Below are positions 19,850 through 29,053 of a DNA stretch of 64,000 bases, piece by piece. Made by a program: the position numbers and the translations under genes. This stretch comes from Ruminococcus sp. GTDB taxonomy: Bacteria; Bacillota; Clostridia; Oscillospirales; Acutalibacteraceae. The stretch is taken from positions 62,001-126,000 of the forward strand of contig JALFTC010000014.1 in NCBI GenBank assembly GCA_022779485.1, written 5' to 3'. The number at the start of each line of letters is the position of its first letter. Within the stretch, counting starts at the first letter, position 1. Under the pieces are notes generated by a model. That model did not search any database. It was not told where the DNA came from and saw nothing but the letters and a program-made list of their open reading frames with translations.

Positions 19850-22735
19850 ATGGTTATGATGAATCTTTTAAGAAAAATGTTCGGTTCTTACAGCAAGAAA
19901 GAACTTAAAAGAGTAGAGCCAATCACTCAAAAGGTACTTGCCCTTGAGGAAAAGTACTCCGCTATGAGTGAACAGGAGCTTAAAAATCAAACAACAATTT
20001 TAAAGGAAAGACTTGCTAACGGCGAAACAACTGATGACATTTTGCCTGAGGCTTTTGCAACCTGCCGAGAGGCTTCCTGGCGTGTGCTTGGTATGAAGCA
20101 CTTCCCTGTACAGGTTACAGGTGGTATTATTCTTCATCAGGGCAGAATTGCGGAAATGAAAACAGGTGAAGGTAAAACCTTGGTTGCAACACTTCCGGCA
20201 TACCTGAATGCCTTAACAGGTGAGGGTGTGCATGTTGTTACAGTCAACGACTACCTTGCTACCCGTGACAGCGAGTGGATGGGTAAGGTGTACAAGTACC
20301 TGGGTCTTACTGTTGGTCTTATCACCCAGGAGATGGAGAATGACCAGCGTCAGGAAATGTACGCCTGTGACATTACATACGGAACAAACAACCAGCTTGG
20401 TTTTGACTACCTGAGAGATAATATGGTGGTTTACAAGGAAAACAAGGTTCAGCGTGGTCACGCATTTGCCATTGTGGACGAGGTTGACTCAATCCTCATT
20501 GACGAAGCAAGAACACCTCTTATCATTTCAGGTCAGGGCGACAAGTCCACAGACCTGTATTCAAGGGCAGACAAGCTGGCAAAATCCCTTAAAAAATATG
20601 TGTTCACCGAGGTTGACGCCAAGGAGGACAAAGAGGACTTCTATGCCGAAAACGGTATCGATTACATTGTTGACGAAAAGGCAAAGACAGCAACACTTAC
20701 ACAGCTTGGTGTTAAAAAGGCAGAGGAATTCTTTAACCTTGAAAACCTTACCGACCCCGAAAACCTTACAATTCAGCACCACATCAATCAGGCTATCAAA
20801 GCCAACGGTGTTATGAAGAATGAGGTTGATTACATAGTAAAAGACGGTGAAATCATCATTGTTGACGAGTTTACAGGCCGTCAGATGATAGGCAGAAGAT
20901 ACAACGAGGGTCTGCATCAGGCTATTGAGGCAAAAGAGGGTGTTGAGGTTCAAAACGAGAGCAAAACCCTTGCTACAATCACATTCCAAAACTACTTCAG
21001 ACTTTACAAAAAGCTTTCAGGTATGACAGGTACAGCCCTTACAGAGGAACAGGAATTCCAGGAAATCTACAAGCTGGATGTTGTTGAGGTTCCAACAAAC
21101 AAGCCTCTTATGCGTAAGGATTTGCCTGATATTATCTTCCCAACAGAGATGGGCAAGTTTAACGCAATTATCGAGGATATTATCAAGTGCCACGAAAAGG
21201 GACAGCCTGTTCTGGTTGGTACAGTTTCCATTGAAAAGTCGGAAAAGCTTTCAAAAATGCTGAAAAGGCGTGGCGTTAAGCACAATGTCCTCAACGCAAA
21301 GCACCATGAAAAGGAAGCGGAAATTGTTGCACAGGCAGGTAAGCTGGGAGCGGTAACAATCGCCACAAATATGGCAGGTCGTGGTACCGATATTGTACTT
21401 GGCGGTAACGCCGAGTTTATGGCTAAGACCCAAATGAAGAAGATGAAGTTCTCCGATGAGCTTATAGCAGAGGCTGACGCTCATTCCGAAACCGATGACA
21501 AGGATATTTTGTTTGCAAGACAAACCTTTAACGAGCTCCTTGAGGAATACAAGGAGGAAATTAAGGAAGAGGCAGACAAGGTTCGTGAGGCAGGCGGTCT
21601 TTGCATTATGGGTACAGAACGCCACGAATCCCGCCGAATCGACAATCAGCTCCGTGGCCGTTCAGGCCGTCAGGGTGACCCCGGACAGAGCCGTTTCTAC
21701 CTTTCCACCGAGGACGACCTTATGCGTCTGTTCGGCGGTGACAGAATGAAGTCAATTATGACAACATTAAAGGTATCTGACGACACACCAATCGAAAACA
21801 AGATGCTTTCAAATATTATCGAGTCATCACAGGAAAAGGTTGAAACAAGGAACTTTGGCATCCGTAAAAATGTTCTCCAGTACGACGATGTTATGAACCG
21901 TCAGAGAGAAATCATCTACGGACAGAGGGATCAGGTGCTTGACGGTGAGGATGTTCACGACACAATCATCAAGATGCTGAAGGACACCATTGAGGAGAAT
22001 GTCAGCCTTTATGTAAACGACTCAATTCTCCGTGAATCCTGGAACCTTTCATCCTTGAGAGAAAGCTACAAGTGGCTTGTTCCCGACAAGGATTTCTTAA
22101 AGTTCACAGATGAAGAGCTTGACAAGCTGGACAAAAAGGATATTGTTGAATTAATCACAAACAAGGCGCTTGATATGTACAAGGAGAATGAGCAAATCCT
22201 TGACGAAGAAACAATGCGTGAGATGGAGAGAGTTTACCTCCTAAAGTCAGTTGACACCCACTGGATGGATCACATTGACGCAATGGAACAATTAAAGCAG
22301 TCAATCCACCTTGCAGCTTACGGTCAGAAGGACCCTGTTGTTGAATACAAGCTTGTCGGCTTTGATATGTTTGACGAGATGATTGCCACAATCCGTGAGG
22401 ATACAGTTAAGCTTTGCCTACTCCAGCCAAGGAGAATTGCAGCCTTTAAGGCACAGCAGGAGGAAATTGCCGCCCGCAGAGCAGAGGAAGAGAAAAGGGC
22501 AGCTCAGGCACATCAGGTTATCCTTGACAAGCAGAGCAACGCTCCAATGCCAAGCCCCATAAACCTTGCCCTTAAGCGTGAGCAGGTAGCAGTTCCTACA
22601 AGTGCAGGAGTGTCGGAAAACGGCGAAAAGCCAAAGAAAAAGCCAATCGTTAAAAAGCAGAAGATAGGCAGAAACGACCCTTGCCCTTGCGGTTCAGGTA
22701 AAAAGTACAAAAAGTGCTGTGGAATGAACGAATAA
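19850..22735 (+). CDS. secA: Preprotein translocase subunit SecA
   Basis: [28 protein letters not shown]-terminal zinc motif [14 protein letters not shown]. Confidence 0.98.
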   Translation: MVMMNLLRKMFGSYSKKELKRVEPITQKVLALEEKYSAMSEQELKNQTTILKERLANGETTDDILPEAFATCREASWRVLGMKHFPVQVTGGIILHQGRIAEMKTGEGKTLVATLPAYLNALTGEGVHVVTVNDYLATRDSEWMGKVYKYLGLTVGLITQEMENDQRQEMYACDITYGTNNQLGFDYLRDNMVVYKENKVQRGHAFAIVDEVDSILIDEARTPLIISGQGDKSTDLYSRADKLAKSLKKYVFTEVDAKEDKEDFYAENGIDYIVDEKAKTATLTQLGVKKAEEFFNLENLTDPENLTIQHHINQAIKANGVMKNEVDYIVKDGEIIIVDEFTGRQMIGRRYNEGLHQAIEAKEGVEVQNESKTLATITFQNYFRLYKKLSGMTGTALTEEQEFQEIYKLDVVEVPTNKPLMRKDLPDIIFPTEMGKFNAIIEDIIKCHEKGQPVLVGTVSIEKSEKLSKMLKRRGVKHNVLNAKHHEKEAEIVAQAGKLGAVTIATNMAGRGTDIVLGGNAEFMAKTQMKKMKFSDELIAEADAHSETDDKDILFARQTFNELLEEYKEEIKEEADKVREAGGLCIMGTERHESRRIDNQLRGRSGRQGDPGQSRFYLSTEDDLMRLFGGDRMKSIMTTLKVSDDTPIENKMLSNIIESSQEKVETRNFGIRKNVLQYDDVMNRQREIIYGQRDQVLDGEDVHDTIIKMLKDTIEENVSLYVNDSILRESWNLSSLRESYKWLVPDKDFLKFTDEELDKLDKKDIVELITNKALDMYKENEQILDEETMREMERVYLLKSVDTHWMDHIDAMEQLKQSIHLAAYGQKDPVVEYKLVGFDMFDEMIATIREDTVKLCLLQPRRIAAFKAQQEEIAARRAEEEKRAAQAHQVILDKQSNAPMPSPINLALKREQVAVPTSAGVSENGEKPKKKPIVKKQKIGRNDPCPCGSGKKYKKCCGMNE

Positions 22736-22755
22736 TTTGCTTACAACAAAAATTA

Positions 22756-22785
22756 CCCCAAGACGGTATTCTGTCTTGGGGTTTG
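22756..22785 (+). terminator. Terminator after secA
   Basis: CCCCAAGAC-GGTATTCT-GTCTTGGGG hairpin plus T-rich tail. Confidence 0.75.
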
Positions 22786-22922
22786 CTGTTTTGTGGTTAA
22801 TTATATGGTAACAGCGGAATTGTGGAAAATTTACAACGGGCGGAGTTAGCTTAGGGTAACTAAGTGGTCAAGGTGACAAAAATGCCTTGTAATCAAGAAA
22901 ATTTCTAAAATAATCATTGACA

Positions 22923-22936
22923 TTAGCCTTGGCTAA
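22923..22936. promoter_or_regulatory. Candidate metal-repressor (DtxR/MntR-like) operator 1
   Basis: Perfect palindrome TTAGCCTTGGCTAA (centre pair aside) upstream of feoA. Confidence 0.65.
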
Positions 22937-22954
22937 CTGTATAATATGTAACGG

Positions 22955-22968
22955 TTAGCCAAGGCTAA
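22955..22968. promoter_or_regulatory. Candidate metal-repressor operator 2
   Basis: TTAGCCAAGGCTAA, extended GTTAGCCAAGGCTAAC. Confidence 0.65.
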
Positions 22969-22988
22969 CTACTATTTTTAATTCACAG

Positions 22989-23002
22989 TTAGTCGTAACT
23001 AA
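22989..23002. promoter_or_regulatory. Candidate metal-repressor operator 3
   Basis: TTAGTCGTAACTAA within CAGTTAG...CTAACTG. Confidence 0.55.
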
Positions 23003-23066
23003 CTGTATTTTAAGCTTTGCTTAAGGGACTGTATATTTTTTTATTAATAATTGAAAGGAGCTTGTT

Positions 23067-23279
23067 ATGATGCCTTTGATTTTTGCCAATAAAGGAGAAG
23101 AAAATACCATAAAAAAGGTAGGAGGAAGCCCCGAGGTAAAAAAGCACCTAAAGGACATTGGTTTTATCGTGGGCAGTGAGGTGACGGTTATCAACACTAT
23201 GGGCGGTAATGTTATAGTGAATGTCCTTGGCACAAGGGTAGCGGTAAGCAAAGAGATGGCTCAAAAAATTATGATATAG
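23067..23279 (+). CDS. feoA: FeoA-family ferrous iron transport protein (first copy)
   Basis: Small SH3-like protein, HLKDIGFIVGSEVTVINTMGGNVIVNVLGTRVAVSKEMAQKI; upstream of feoB. Confidence 0.88.
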   Translation: MMPLIFANKGEENTIKKVGGSPEVKKHLKDIGFIVGSEVTVINTMGGNVIVNVLGTRVAVSKEMAQKIMI

Positions 23280-23313
23280 TACAGATAGAAAATTATTAGG
23301 GTAAGGTGAGTTT

Positions 23314-23538
23314 GTGATGAAAACACTAAGACAAGGAAAAATCGGAGAAACATTTAAGGTGAAAAAGCTACACGGTCAGGGTGCAGTTAAGCGAAGAATT
23401 ATGGATATGGGTATCACAAAAGGGGCAGAGGTGTACATACGCAAGGTTGCACCGCTTGGTGTTCCATTGGAGGTAACTCTTAGAGGATATGAGCTTTCAA
23501 TCAGAAAAGCCGATGCCGAAATGATAGAGATTGAATAA
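23314..23538 (+). CDS. feoA: FeoA-family ferrous iron transport protein (second copy)
   Basis: RRIMDMGITKGAEVYIRKVAPLGVPLEVTLRGYELSIRKADAEMI. Confidence 0.9.
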   Translation: MMKTLRQGKIGETFKVKKLHGQGAVKRRIMDMGITKGAEVYIRKVAPLGVPLEVTLRGYELSIRKADAEMIEIE

Positions 23539-23565
23539 TTATGAAGAAAAATTTTTACTTTAGAG

Positions 23566-23579
23566 TTAGCGTTGGCTAA
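23566..23579. promoter_or_regulatory. Candidate metal-repressor operator 4, internal to the feo cluster
   Basis: TTAGCGTTGGCTAA between second feoA and feoB. Confidence 0.55.
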
Positions 23580-23582
23580 CTT

Positions 23583-23747
23583 TAGGGAAACACTGATTAA
23601 ATCATTTGCACATATTGTGCCGTCAGATTTTTTGTCGGTTTGTTCAAAAAAACGCAGGAATACTGACGTATGGCGAGTATTTTTTGAGCAAACCGGCGAA
23701 AAATATGCAAGCAAGATGTGTAAAGTGATTTATTCAGTGTTTCCTTA
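23583..23747. repeat. 165-bp palindromic element, full copy 1
   Basis: TA-GGGAAACACTGATTAAATCA...TGATTTATTCAGTGTTTCCT-TA; arms of about 80 nt pair along their length. Confidence 0.92.
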
Positions 23748-23768
23748 GCTTAAAGGAGAGGAAAATAT

Positions 23769-26165
23769 ATGAGCATTACAATAGCCCTTGCAGGCAACCC
23801 CAACTGCGGAAAAACAACTTTGTTTAACGCCCTTACAGGCTCAAACCAATATGTAGGTAACTGGCCGGGGGTTACGGTGGAAAAAAAGGAAGGCAAACTG
23901 AAAAATTATGACAATGTATCAGTTACCGACCTGCCGGGAATTTACTCCCTTTCTCCCTACACCTTAGAGGAGATTGTGGCAAGGAATTATCTTATTGAAA
24001 CCCGACCCGATGTAATATTAAACATTGTTGACGGCACTAATCTTGAAAGAAATTTGTACCTTACCACACAGCTTATTGAGCTTGGTATCCCTGTGGTTGT
24101 TGCAATTAATATGATGGATGTTGTTAATAAAAGAGGGGATAAAATTAATACAGAAGTCCTTGAAAAGGAGCTTGGGTGCAAGGTAGTTGAAATTTCTGCA
24201 CTAAAGGGAAAGGGTATCAGAAAGGCGGTTGAAACCGCAATATCTGTTGCAAGGAAAACACCTTGTGAGCCGTTGCACACATTTTCCGGCTTAGTCGAGC
24301 ATACCCTTGCCCACATAGAGGAGGCGGCTCTCCACCATATGCCTGAGGAAAAGCAGAGGTGGTATGCCATAAAGCTTTTTGAGGGTGACGAAAAGGTTTT
24401 AAAGCAAATCAACCTGCCTGATGAGGTTTTAAGTCATATAAAACAGGATATAAAACTGGTTGAAAAAGAACTGGAGGATGACCCCGAAAGCATAATCACA
24501 AACGAAAGGTATATATACATCTCATCTGTTATGAGCAGATGCTATAAAAAGAAGAATAAAAACAAGCTAACCGCAACGGATAAAATTGACAGAGTGGTGA
24601 CAAACAGGTGGGCGGCATTGCCTATCTTTGCTGTGATTATGTTTATTGTGTATTACATATCAATTTCAACAGTTGGCTCTTGGGTAACGGATTGGGCAAA
24701 TGACGGACTGTTTGGGGATGGTTGGCATCTGTTTGGAGTAGGCTCTTCTCAGTATGAACAGGAGCTTACAGATTACGGCAAAGAAACTGTTTGGGTGCCA
24801 CAGGTGGTTGACACCGTTGAAAAGGCAAGCAAAGCAGGTGTTGTAGGTGCTGACGACATAAAAACAGCTATTTTTGATGAGGATTATTCCGCTTTTGAGG
24901 AGGCTTACGGCTCTTACGGAGAGTCCTTAGCTGAGGAGGGCTATGATATATCTGCCTTGGTTGACCCTGCTATGGAGGGGTCTCCGTCACCCGAGGACTA
25001 TGGAGTTTGGGTTCCGGGAATACCTGTATTAATAGGCGACGGTCTTGAATTTATCGGCTGTGCAAACTGGCTTGCAGGACTGATTAACGACGGTATTGTT
25101 GGTGGTGTTGGTGCTGTGCTTGGCTTTGTGCCACAGATGATTATTTTGTTTATCTTCCTTGCTTTTCTTGAGTCCTGTGGATATATGGCACGAATTGCAT
25201 TTGTAATGGACAGAATTTTCCGCAAATTCGGACTTTCAGGAAAATCCTTTATCCCAATGCTCATTGGTACAGGGTGCGGTGTACCCGGAGTTATGGCGTC
25301 CAGAACAATTGAAAATGAAAGGGATAGAAGAATGACCATAATGACCACCACATTTATCCCCTGTGGTGCAAAAATGCCTATAATTGCACTGATTGCCTCT
25401 GTGCTGTTCGGCGGTGCGTGGTGGGTTGCACCAAGCGCCTACTTTGTGGGTGTGGGCGCCATAATCGTGTCGGGTATTATGCTAAAGAAAACAAAGCTCT
25501 TTGCAGGAGAGCCGGCGCCATTTGTTATGGAGTTACCCTCATATCATCTGCCAACAGCAGGAAATGTTCTCCGTTCAATGTGGGAGAGGGCTTGGTCGTT
25601 TATTAAAAAGGCAGGAACAATAATACTCCTTTCCTCGATTGTCATTTGGGCAGGCTCTTGCTTCGGCTTTGTTGACGGAAGCTTTGTCTTTGACAGCGAA
25701 ATGGACTTGGAAAACAGTATTTTAGGCATAATCGGAAACGCAGTTTCCTTTATATTTACCCCCTTGGGATTTGGCAATATCAAGGCTACCATTGCCACTA
25801 TAATGGGTCTTGTTGCAAAAGAAGAGGTTGTGGGTGTGTTTGGAGTTTTGGACTTTGAAGGTATGACCCGCCTTGCCGCATACTCCTTCCTCATCTTTAA
25901 TTTGCTCTGTGCACCTTGCTTTGCAGCTATCGGCGCTATCAAAAGAGAGATGAACAGTACAAAATGGACATTGTTTGCTGTTATCTACCAGTGTGTATTT
26001 GCATACATCATTTCCCTTTGTACATATCAGCTTGGTATGCTGTTTACAGGGGAAGGCAGTGCTTTGGGAGCTGTTTTTGCATTCATGTCTGTTGCACTGA
26101 TTATGTTTATGCTGTTCAGACCCAACAAAGAATATAATAGACTTTCTGAAAAAGTCAGGGTATAA
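23769..26165 (+). CDS. feoB: Ferrous iron transport protein B
   Basis: GNPNCGKTTLFNALTG G1 motif, NWPGVTVEKKEG, DLPGIYSLSPY, C-terminal Gate and Core TM regions. Confidence 0.97.
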   Translation: MSITIALAGNPNCGKTTLFNALTGSNQYVGNWPGVTVEKKEGKLKNYDNVSVTDLPGIYSLSPYTLEEIVARNYLIETRPDVILNIVDGTNLERNLYLTTQLIELGIPVVVAINMMDVVNKRGDKINTEVLEKELGCKVVEISALKGKGIRKAVETAISVARKTPCEPLHTFSGLVEHTLAHIEEAALHHMPEEKQRWYAIKLFEGDEKVLKQINLPDEVLSHIKQDIKLVEKELEDDPESIITNERYIYISSVMSRCYKKKNKNKLTATDKIDRVVTNRWAALPIFAVIMFIVYYISISTVGSWVTDWANDGLFGDGWHLFGVGSSQYEQELTDYGKETVWVPQVVDTVEKASKAGVVGADDIKTAIFDEDYSAFEEAYGSYGESLAEEGYDISALVDPAMEGSPSPEDYGVWVPGIPVLIGDGLEFIGCANWLAGLINDGIVGGVGAVLGFVPQMIILFIFLAFLESCGYMARIAFVMDRIFRKFGLSGKSFIPMLIGTGCGVPGVMASRTIENERDRRMTIMTTTFIPCGAKMPIIALIASVLFGGAWWVAPSAYFVGVGAIIVSGIMLKKTKLFAGEPAPFVMELPSYHLPTAGNVLRSMWERAWSFIKKAGTIILLSSIVIWAGSCFGFVDGSFVFDSEMDLENSILGIIGNAVSFIFTPLGFGNIKATIATIMGLVAKEEVVGVFGVLDFEGMTRLAAYSFLIFNLLCAPCFAAIGAIKREMNSTKWTLFAVIYQCVFAYIISLCTYQLGMLFTGEGSALGAVFAFMSVALIMFMLFRPNKEYNRLSEKVRV

Positions 26166-26180
26166 TAGGCAAGAGGAGAT

Positions 26181-26363
26181 GTGATTATGCTTTCTTGGTT
26201 AATTGAAAATATTGCAACAATTATTGTGGGGCTTGTTGTGCTTGCTGTACTTGTGGCACTTGTGATAAGAATGATAAAGAATAAGAAAAAAGGAAAAACC
26301 TCCTGCTCCTGTGGTTGCTCCGGGTGTCCTATGAGTGGTAAATGTCATAAAGAAGAAAAGTAA
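26181..26363 (+). CDS. FeoB-associated Cys-rich membrane protein
   Basis: Single TM then CSCGCSGCPMSGKCHKEEK; directly after feoB. Confidence 0.88.
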   Translation: MIMLSWLIENIATIIVGLVVLAVLVALVIRMIKNKKKGKTSCSCGCSGCPMSGKCHKEEK

Positions 26364-26377
26364 ATTATAGCAAAAAT

Positions 26378-26410
26378 ACCGCCCCCTCGTTGTGAGGGGG
26401 CGTTGGTTTT
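26378..26410 (+). terminator. Terminator after the feo operon
   Basis: GCCCCCTC-GTTGT-GAGGGGGC hairpin. Confidence 0.75.
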
Positions 26411-26447
26411 ACTCCATAGAGTGACAGAATAACCTTTTACATTTAAC

Positions 26448-26612
26448 TAAGGAAACACTGATTAAATCATTTGCACAGATTGTACAGTCAGATTTTTTGT
26501 CGGTATGTTCAAAAAACCGCAGTAATACTGGCGTATTCCGAGGATTTTTTGGGCATACCGGCGGAAAATATGCGTACAAGATGTGTAAAGTGATTTATTC
26601 AGTGTTTCCCTA
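26448..26612. repeat. 165-bp palindromic element, full copy 2
   Basis: TAAGGAAACACTGATTAAATCA...TGATTTATTCAGTGTTTCCCTA; overlaps the stop codon of the adjacent minus-strand LRR gene. Confidence 0.92.
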
Positions 26613-27761
26613 AATCGCAACGAACTTAAAGCCGTTTTTCTTGGCGTACTTGTGGGCGGTTGAGCCTTTTTTGCCTTTGATTGTAAAGCCTTTAATTTTT
26701 TCATATCCGTCATAGCCGTCGTCGGTATAGCCAAAGGCTTTTTCTTCAATACAGGTTACAGTTTTGGGAATTGTCACAGTTTTAAGTTCCAAACAACCGA
26801 AAAACTCAAATGCTTTTATTGTTTTTACATTTGCAGGTATTGTTATCTTTTCAAGCCAACCGCAATAGGCAAATACCCCATCTTCATACACTTTTGGAAC
26901 TACTAATTTTTCAACATAGTTACAATTTGCAAATGCCCAGTTGTATATTTTAAGATTTTTATTTGCATCAATATTAATCTTCTCCACGCTTTCGCAACCT
27001 GAAAAAGCGCTTTTACCAATTTTCACAATATTTTTTGGTATATTTATAGTTTTTAACTCCTTACAATCTGTAAAAGCAAAAGTTCCAATGTTCCTTAAAT
27101 TACCTGAAAAATCAACTTTTTCAAGGCGGGTTGAAAAAGCAAATGCCGAATTGCCGATAGATGTTAGCGTCTTTGGAAATTTGACTTCTTTTAGATATTT
27201 ATTTTCGTAAAATGTTCGTGTTGCAGTGGCTTTTACACCCTTTGGAATAGTATAGCTTGAACCCTTTTTTTCCTTCGGATAAAGCATAATCTTATCCATA
27301 GATTTTGTGAACAAAACTCCGGATTTGCTTGTGAAGTATTTGTTATTCTTTGGAACTTTTATTTTATCGCAAACGATACCTTCACGCAAGGGTGTATTGC
27401 TTATATACCTAACATTATTACCGAAACGAAATTCTTTGATTTTACATTCCAAAAATGCATCTCTTCCGATTGTCACTATGGTGTTTGAAATTACTACACT
27501 GTCAAATTTGTTCAATAAGGCAATACCTCTTGGAGAAAAAGCATAGTTGCTGATTTTTGTAACCTTATTGCCGTCAATTTCCTCCGGTAATTTCAGGTCT
27601 TTGTCCTTGCCGTAATACCTTGTAATAGAAATTGTACCGTCATCAAGAAACTTGTATGAGTAGTCCCCACTACGGATTTCCTTAGCCGATGCCGTTGGAA
27701 CAATAATAATTGCAGACAGCATCATAATTATCGTTAATGTTATTGATATTAGTTTTTTCAT
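26610..27761 (-). CDS. Secreted BspA-like leucine-rich repeat (LRR_5) protein
   Basis: Signal peptide MKKLISITLTIIMMLSAIIIVPTASA; repeated IPKxVxxIGxxAFxxC units. Confidence 0.85.
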   Translation of the reverse strand: MKKLISITLTIIMMLSAIIIVPTASAKEIRSGDYSYKFLDDGTISITRYYGKDKDLKLPEEIDGNKVTKISNYAFSPRGIALLNKFDSVVISNTIVTIGRDAFLECKIKEFRFGNNVRYISNTPLREGIVCDKIKVPKNNKYFTSKSGVLFTKSMDKIMLYPKEKKGSSYTIPKGVKATATRTFYENKYLKEVKFPKTLTSIGNSAFAFSTRLEKVDFSGNLRNIGTFAFTDCKELKTINIPKNIVKIGKSAFSGCESVEKINIDANKNLKIYNWAFANCNYVEKLVVPKVYEDGVFAYCGWLEKITIPANVKTIKAFEFFGCLELKTVTIPKTVTCIEEKAFGYTDDGYDGYEKIKGFTIKGKKGSTAHKYAKKNGFKFVAI

Positions 27762-27798
27762 AGTATGCCCTCCTTTCAGGCGAGAATAAATCTTATCG

Positions 27799-28872
27799 TC
27801 ACAGAGTGATTGACTTTACCTCTGACCATTGTCCGTATAAGAACTTATTACCGCTAAACCCAATGGAATAATTGTGTTCATCGATAGCTCCATATATTCT
27901 ATAAGTGGGCATATAGGTGTAATTCCTTATACGGATATAGTACCTTTTACCCTTTTCCATATTGTTTATTGTGCAAAGGTTAGTTTTTTCACCTTTTATG
28001 GTAGTTTTGACGCTAAAATCAGCAACCTCGCTATACTGAATTTCTGCATATGTGAAAGGAACATCGGAATTTATTTTAACCTGAGTATCGCTAACCTTAA
28101 CCAACTCGCTTATATGTTGCTTTGGAGGTTTTATGTTAAAAGAAAAAGCTATTGTACCGCTGTAATTTTCCTTGCCTTTAACAAAAACAAAACTTGTTCC
28201 CACCAGATAATTTTGTGAATATGTCAATGTATAATCCTTGTTTTTTTTAAGGATTGTGCCTTTGTTCTTCATAGTAACAGCAGGGGTTTTCTTTTTTCCG
28301 TCATAACTGAAATTTACATACAATTCGCCATCTCTTTTTAATTGTTTACCCACAGAATTATAAGCCTTTAAACCGTAACCGCTTAATTTATAATTATCAT
28401 CTAAACCAAAGCACAGAATATCTATATCGCCATACATCTTTTTATCGCCCACTAATTTATATACCAAGTTGTTTTTTACGGCATATTTATGGGCGTAAGA
28501 GTTTTTGTCACATATCACCGTTGCCAAAAAGCCTATTTTTTTGTAATCGCTGTGTATGGTTTTTGAAAAATTATTGTTTATTGATTTTACTGTTTTAGGT
28601 ATTCTGATTTTTCTGAAATGGTCATTGACACTCCATTTTGTGCTTATCCTTGTAACCTTGTGTCCGTCAAGCTTAGAAGGTATTTTCCAGTAATCGGAAC
28701 TATCACTTTTCCCAAAGCAAAAATCCACAACAGTTGCATTGCCGTTTTTGTCAACGGTATATACACAGTTTCCGCTTGTATATTCCTTAGCCTTTGCACT
28801 TGCTGTTGGGACAAAGCATAAAGCAGATAACAGCATTGTTGCAGTTAAAATAATAGATAACAGTTTTTTCAT
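27799..28872 (-). CDS. Secreted protein, LRR-like N-terminus with fibronectin-like C-terminus
   Basis: Signal peptide MKKLLSIILTATMLLSALCFVPTASA nearly identical to the neighbouring LRR protein; single LRR-like segment; beta-rich C-terminus. Confidence 0.6.
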   Translation of the reverse strand: MKKLLSIILTATMLLSALCFVPTASAKAKEYTSGNCVYTVDKNGNATVVDFCFGKSDSSDYWKIPSKLDGHKVTRISTKWSVNDHFRKIRIPKTVKSINNNFSKTIHSDYKKIGFLATVICDKNSYAHKYAVKNNLVYKLVGDKKMYGDIDILCFGLDDNYKLSGYGLKAYNSVGKQLKRDGELYVNFSYDGKKKTPAVTMKNKGTILKKNKDYTLTYSQNYLVGTSFVFVKGKENYSGTIAFSFNIKPPKQHISELVKVSDTQVKINSDVPFTYAEIQYSEVADFSVKTTIKGEKTNLCTINNMEKGKRYYIRIRNYTYMPTYRIYGAIDEHNYSIGFSGNKFLYGQWSEVKSITL

Positions 28873-29053
28873 AGTAAGACCTCCTTGCTGTATAACATTT
28901 ATTTCAATAATTTACTAAATTTAATTATTCCATCGGAAACGCTCCTTTTATAAAAAAGTGAAAAATTAACCCTTTCACTATATACAACAAAGAAAATTCA
29001 AAAAATGGGACAGATTTTTGAAAAAAATTTAAAAATTTTTTCTGCGTGTCTTT

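Noticed and set aside
23376-23714. ORFs within the palindromic element (23376..23714 minus, 54893..55114 plus) giving similar peptides (AYFxPVCxKN...TSVFLRFFEHTDKKSDxTICANDLISVSL)
   Set aside because: Similarity follows from the repeated DNA; no start context, the frames run into unrelated flanking sequence, and copy 2 gives a different peptide.
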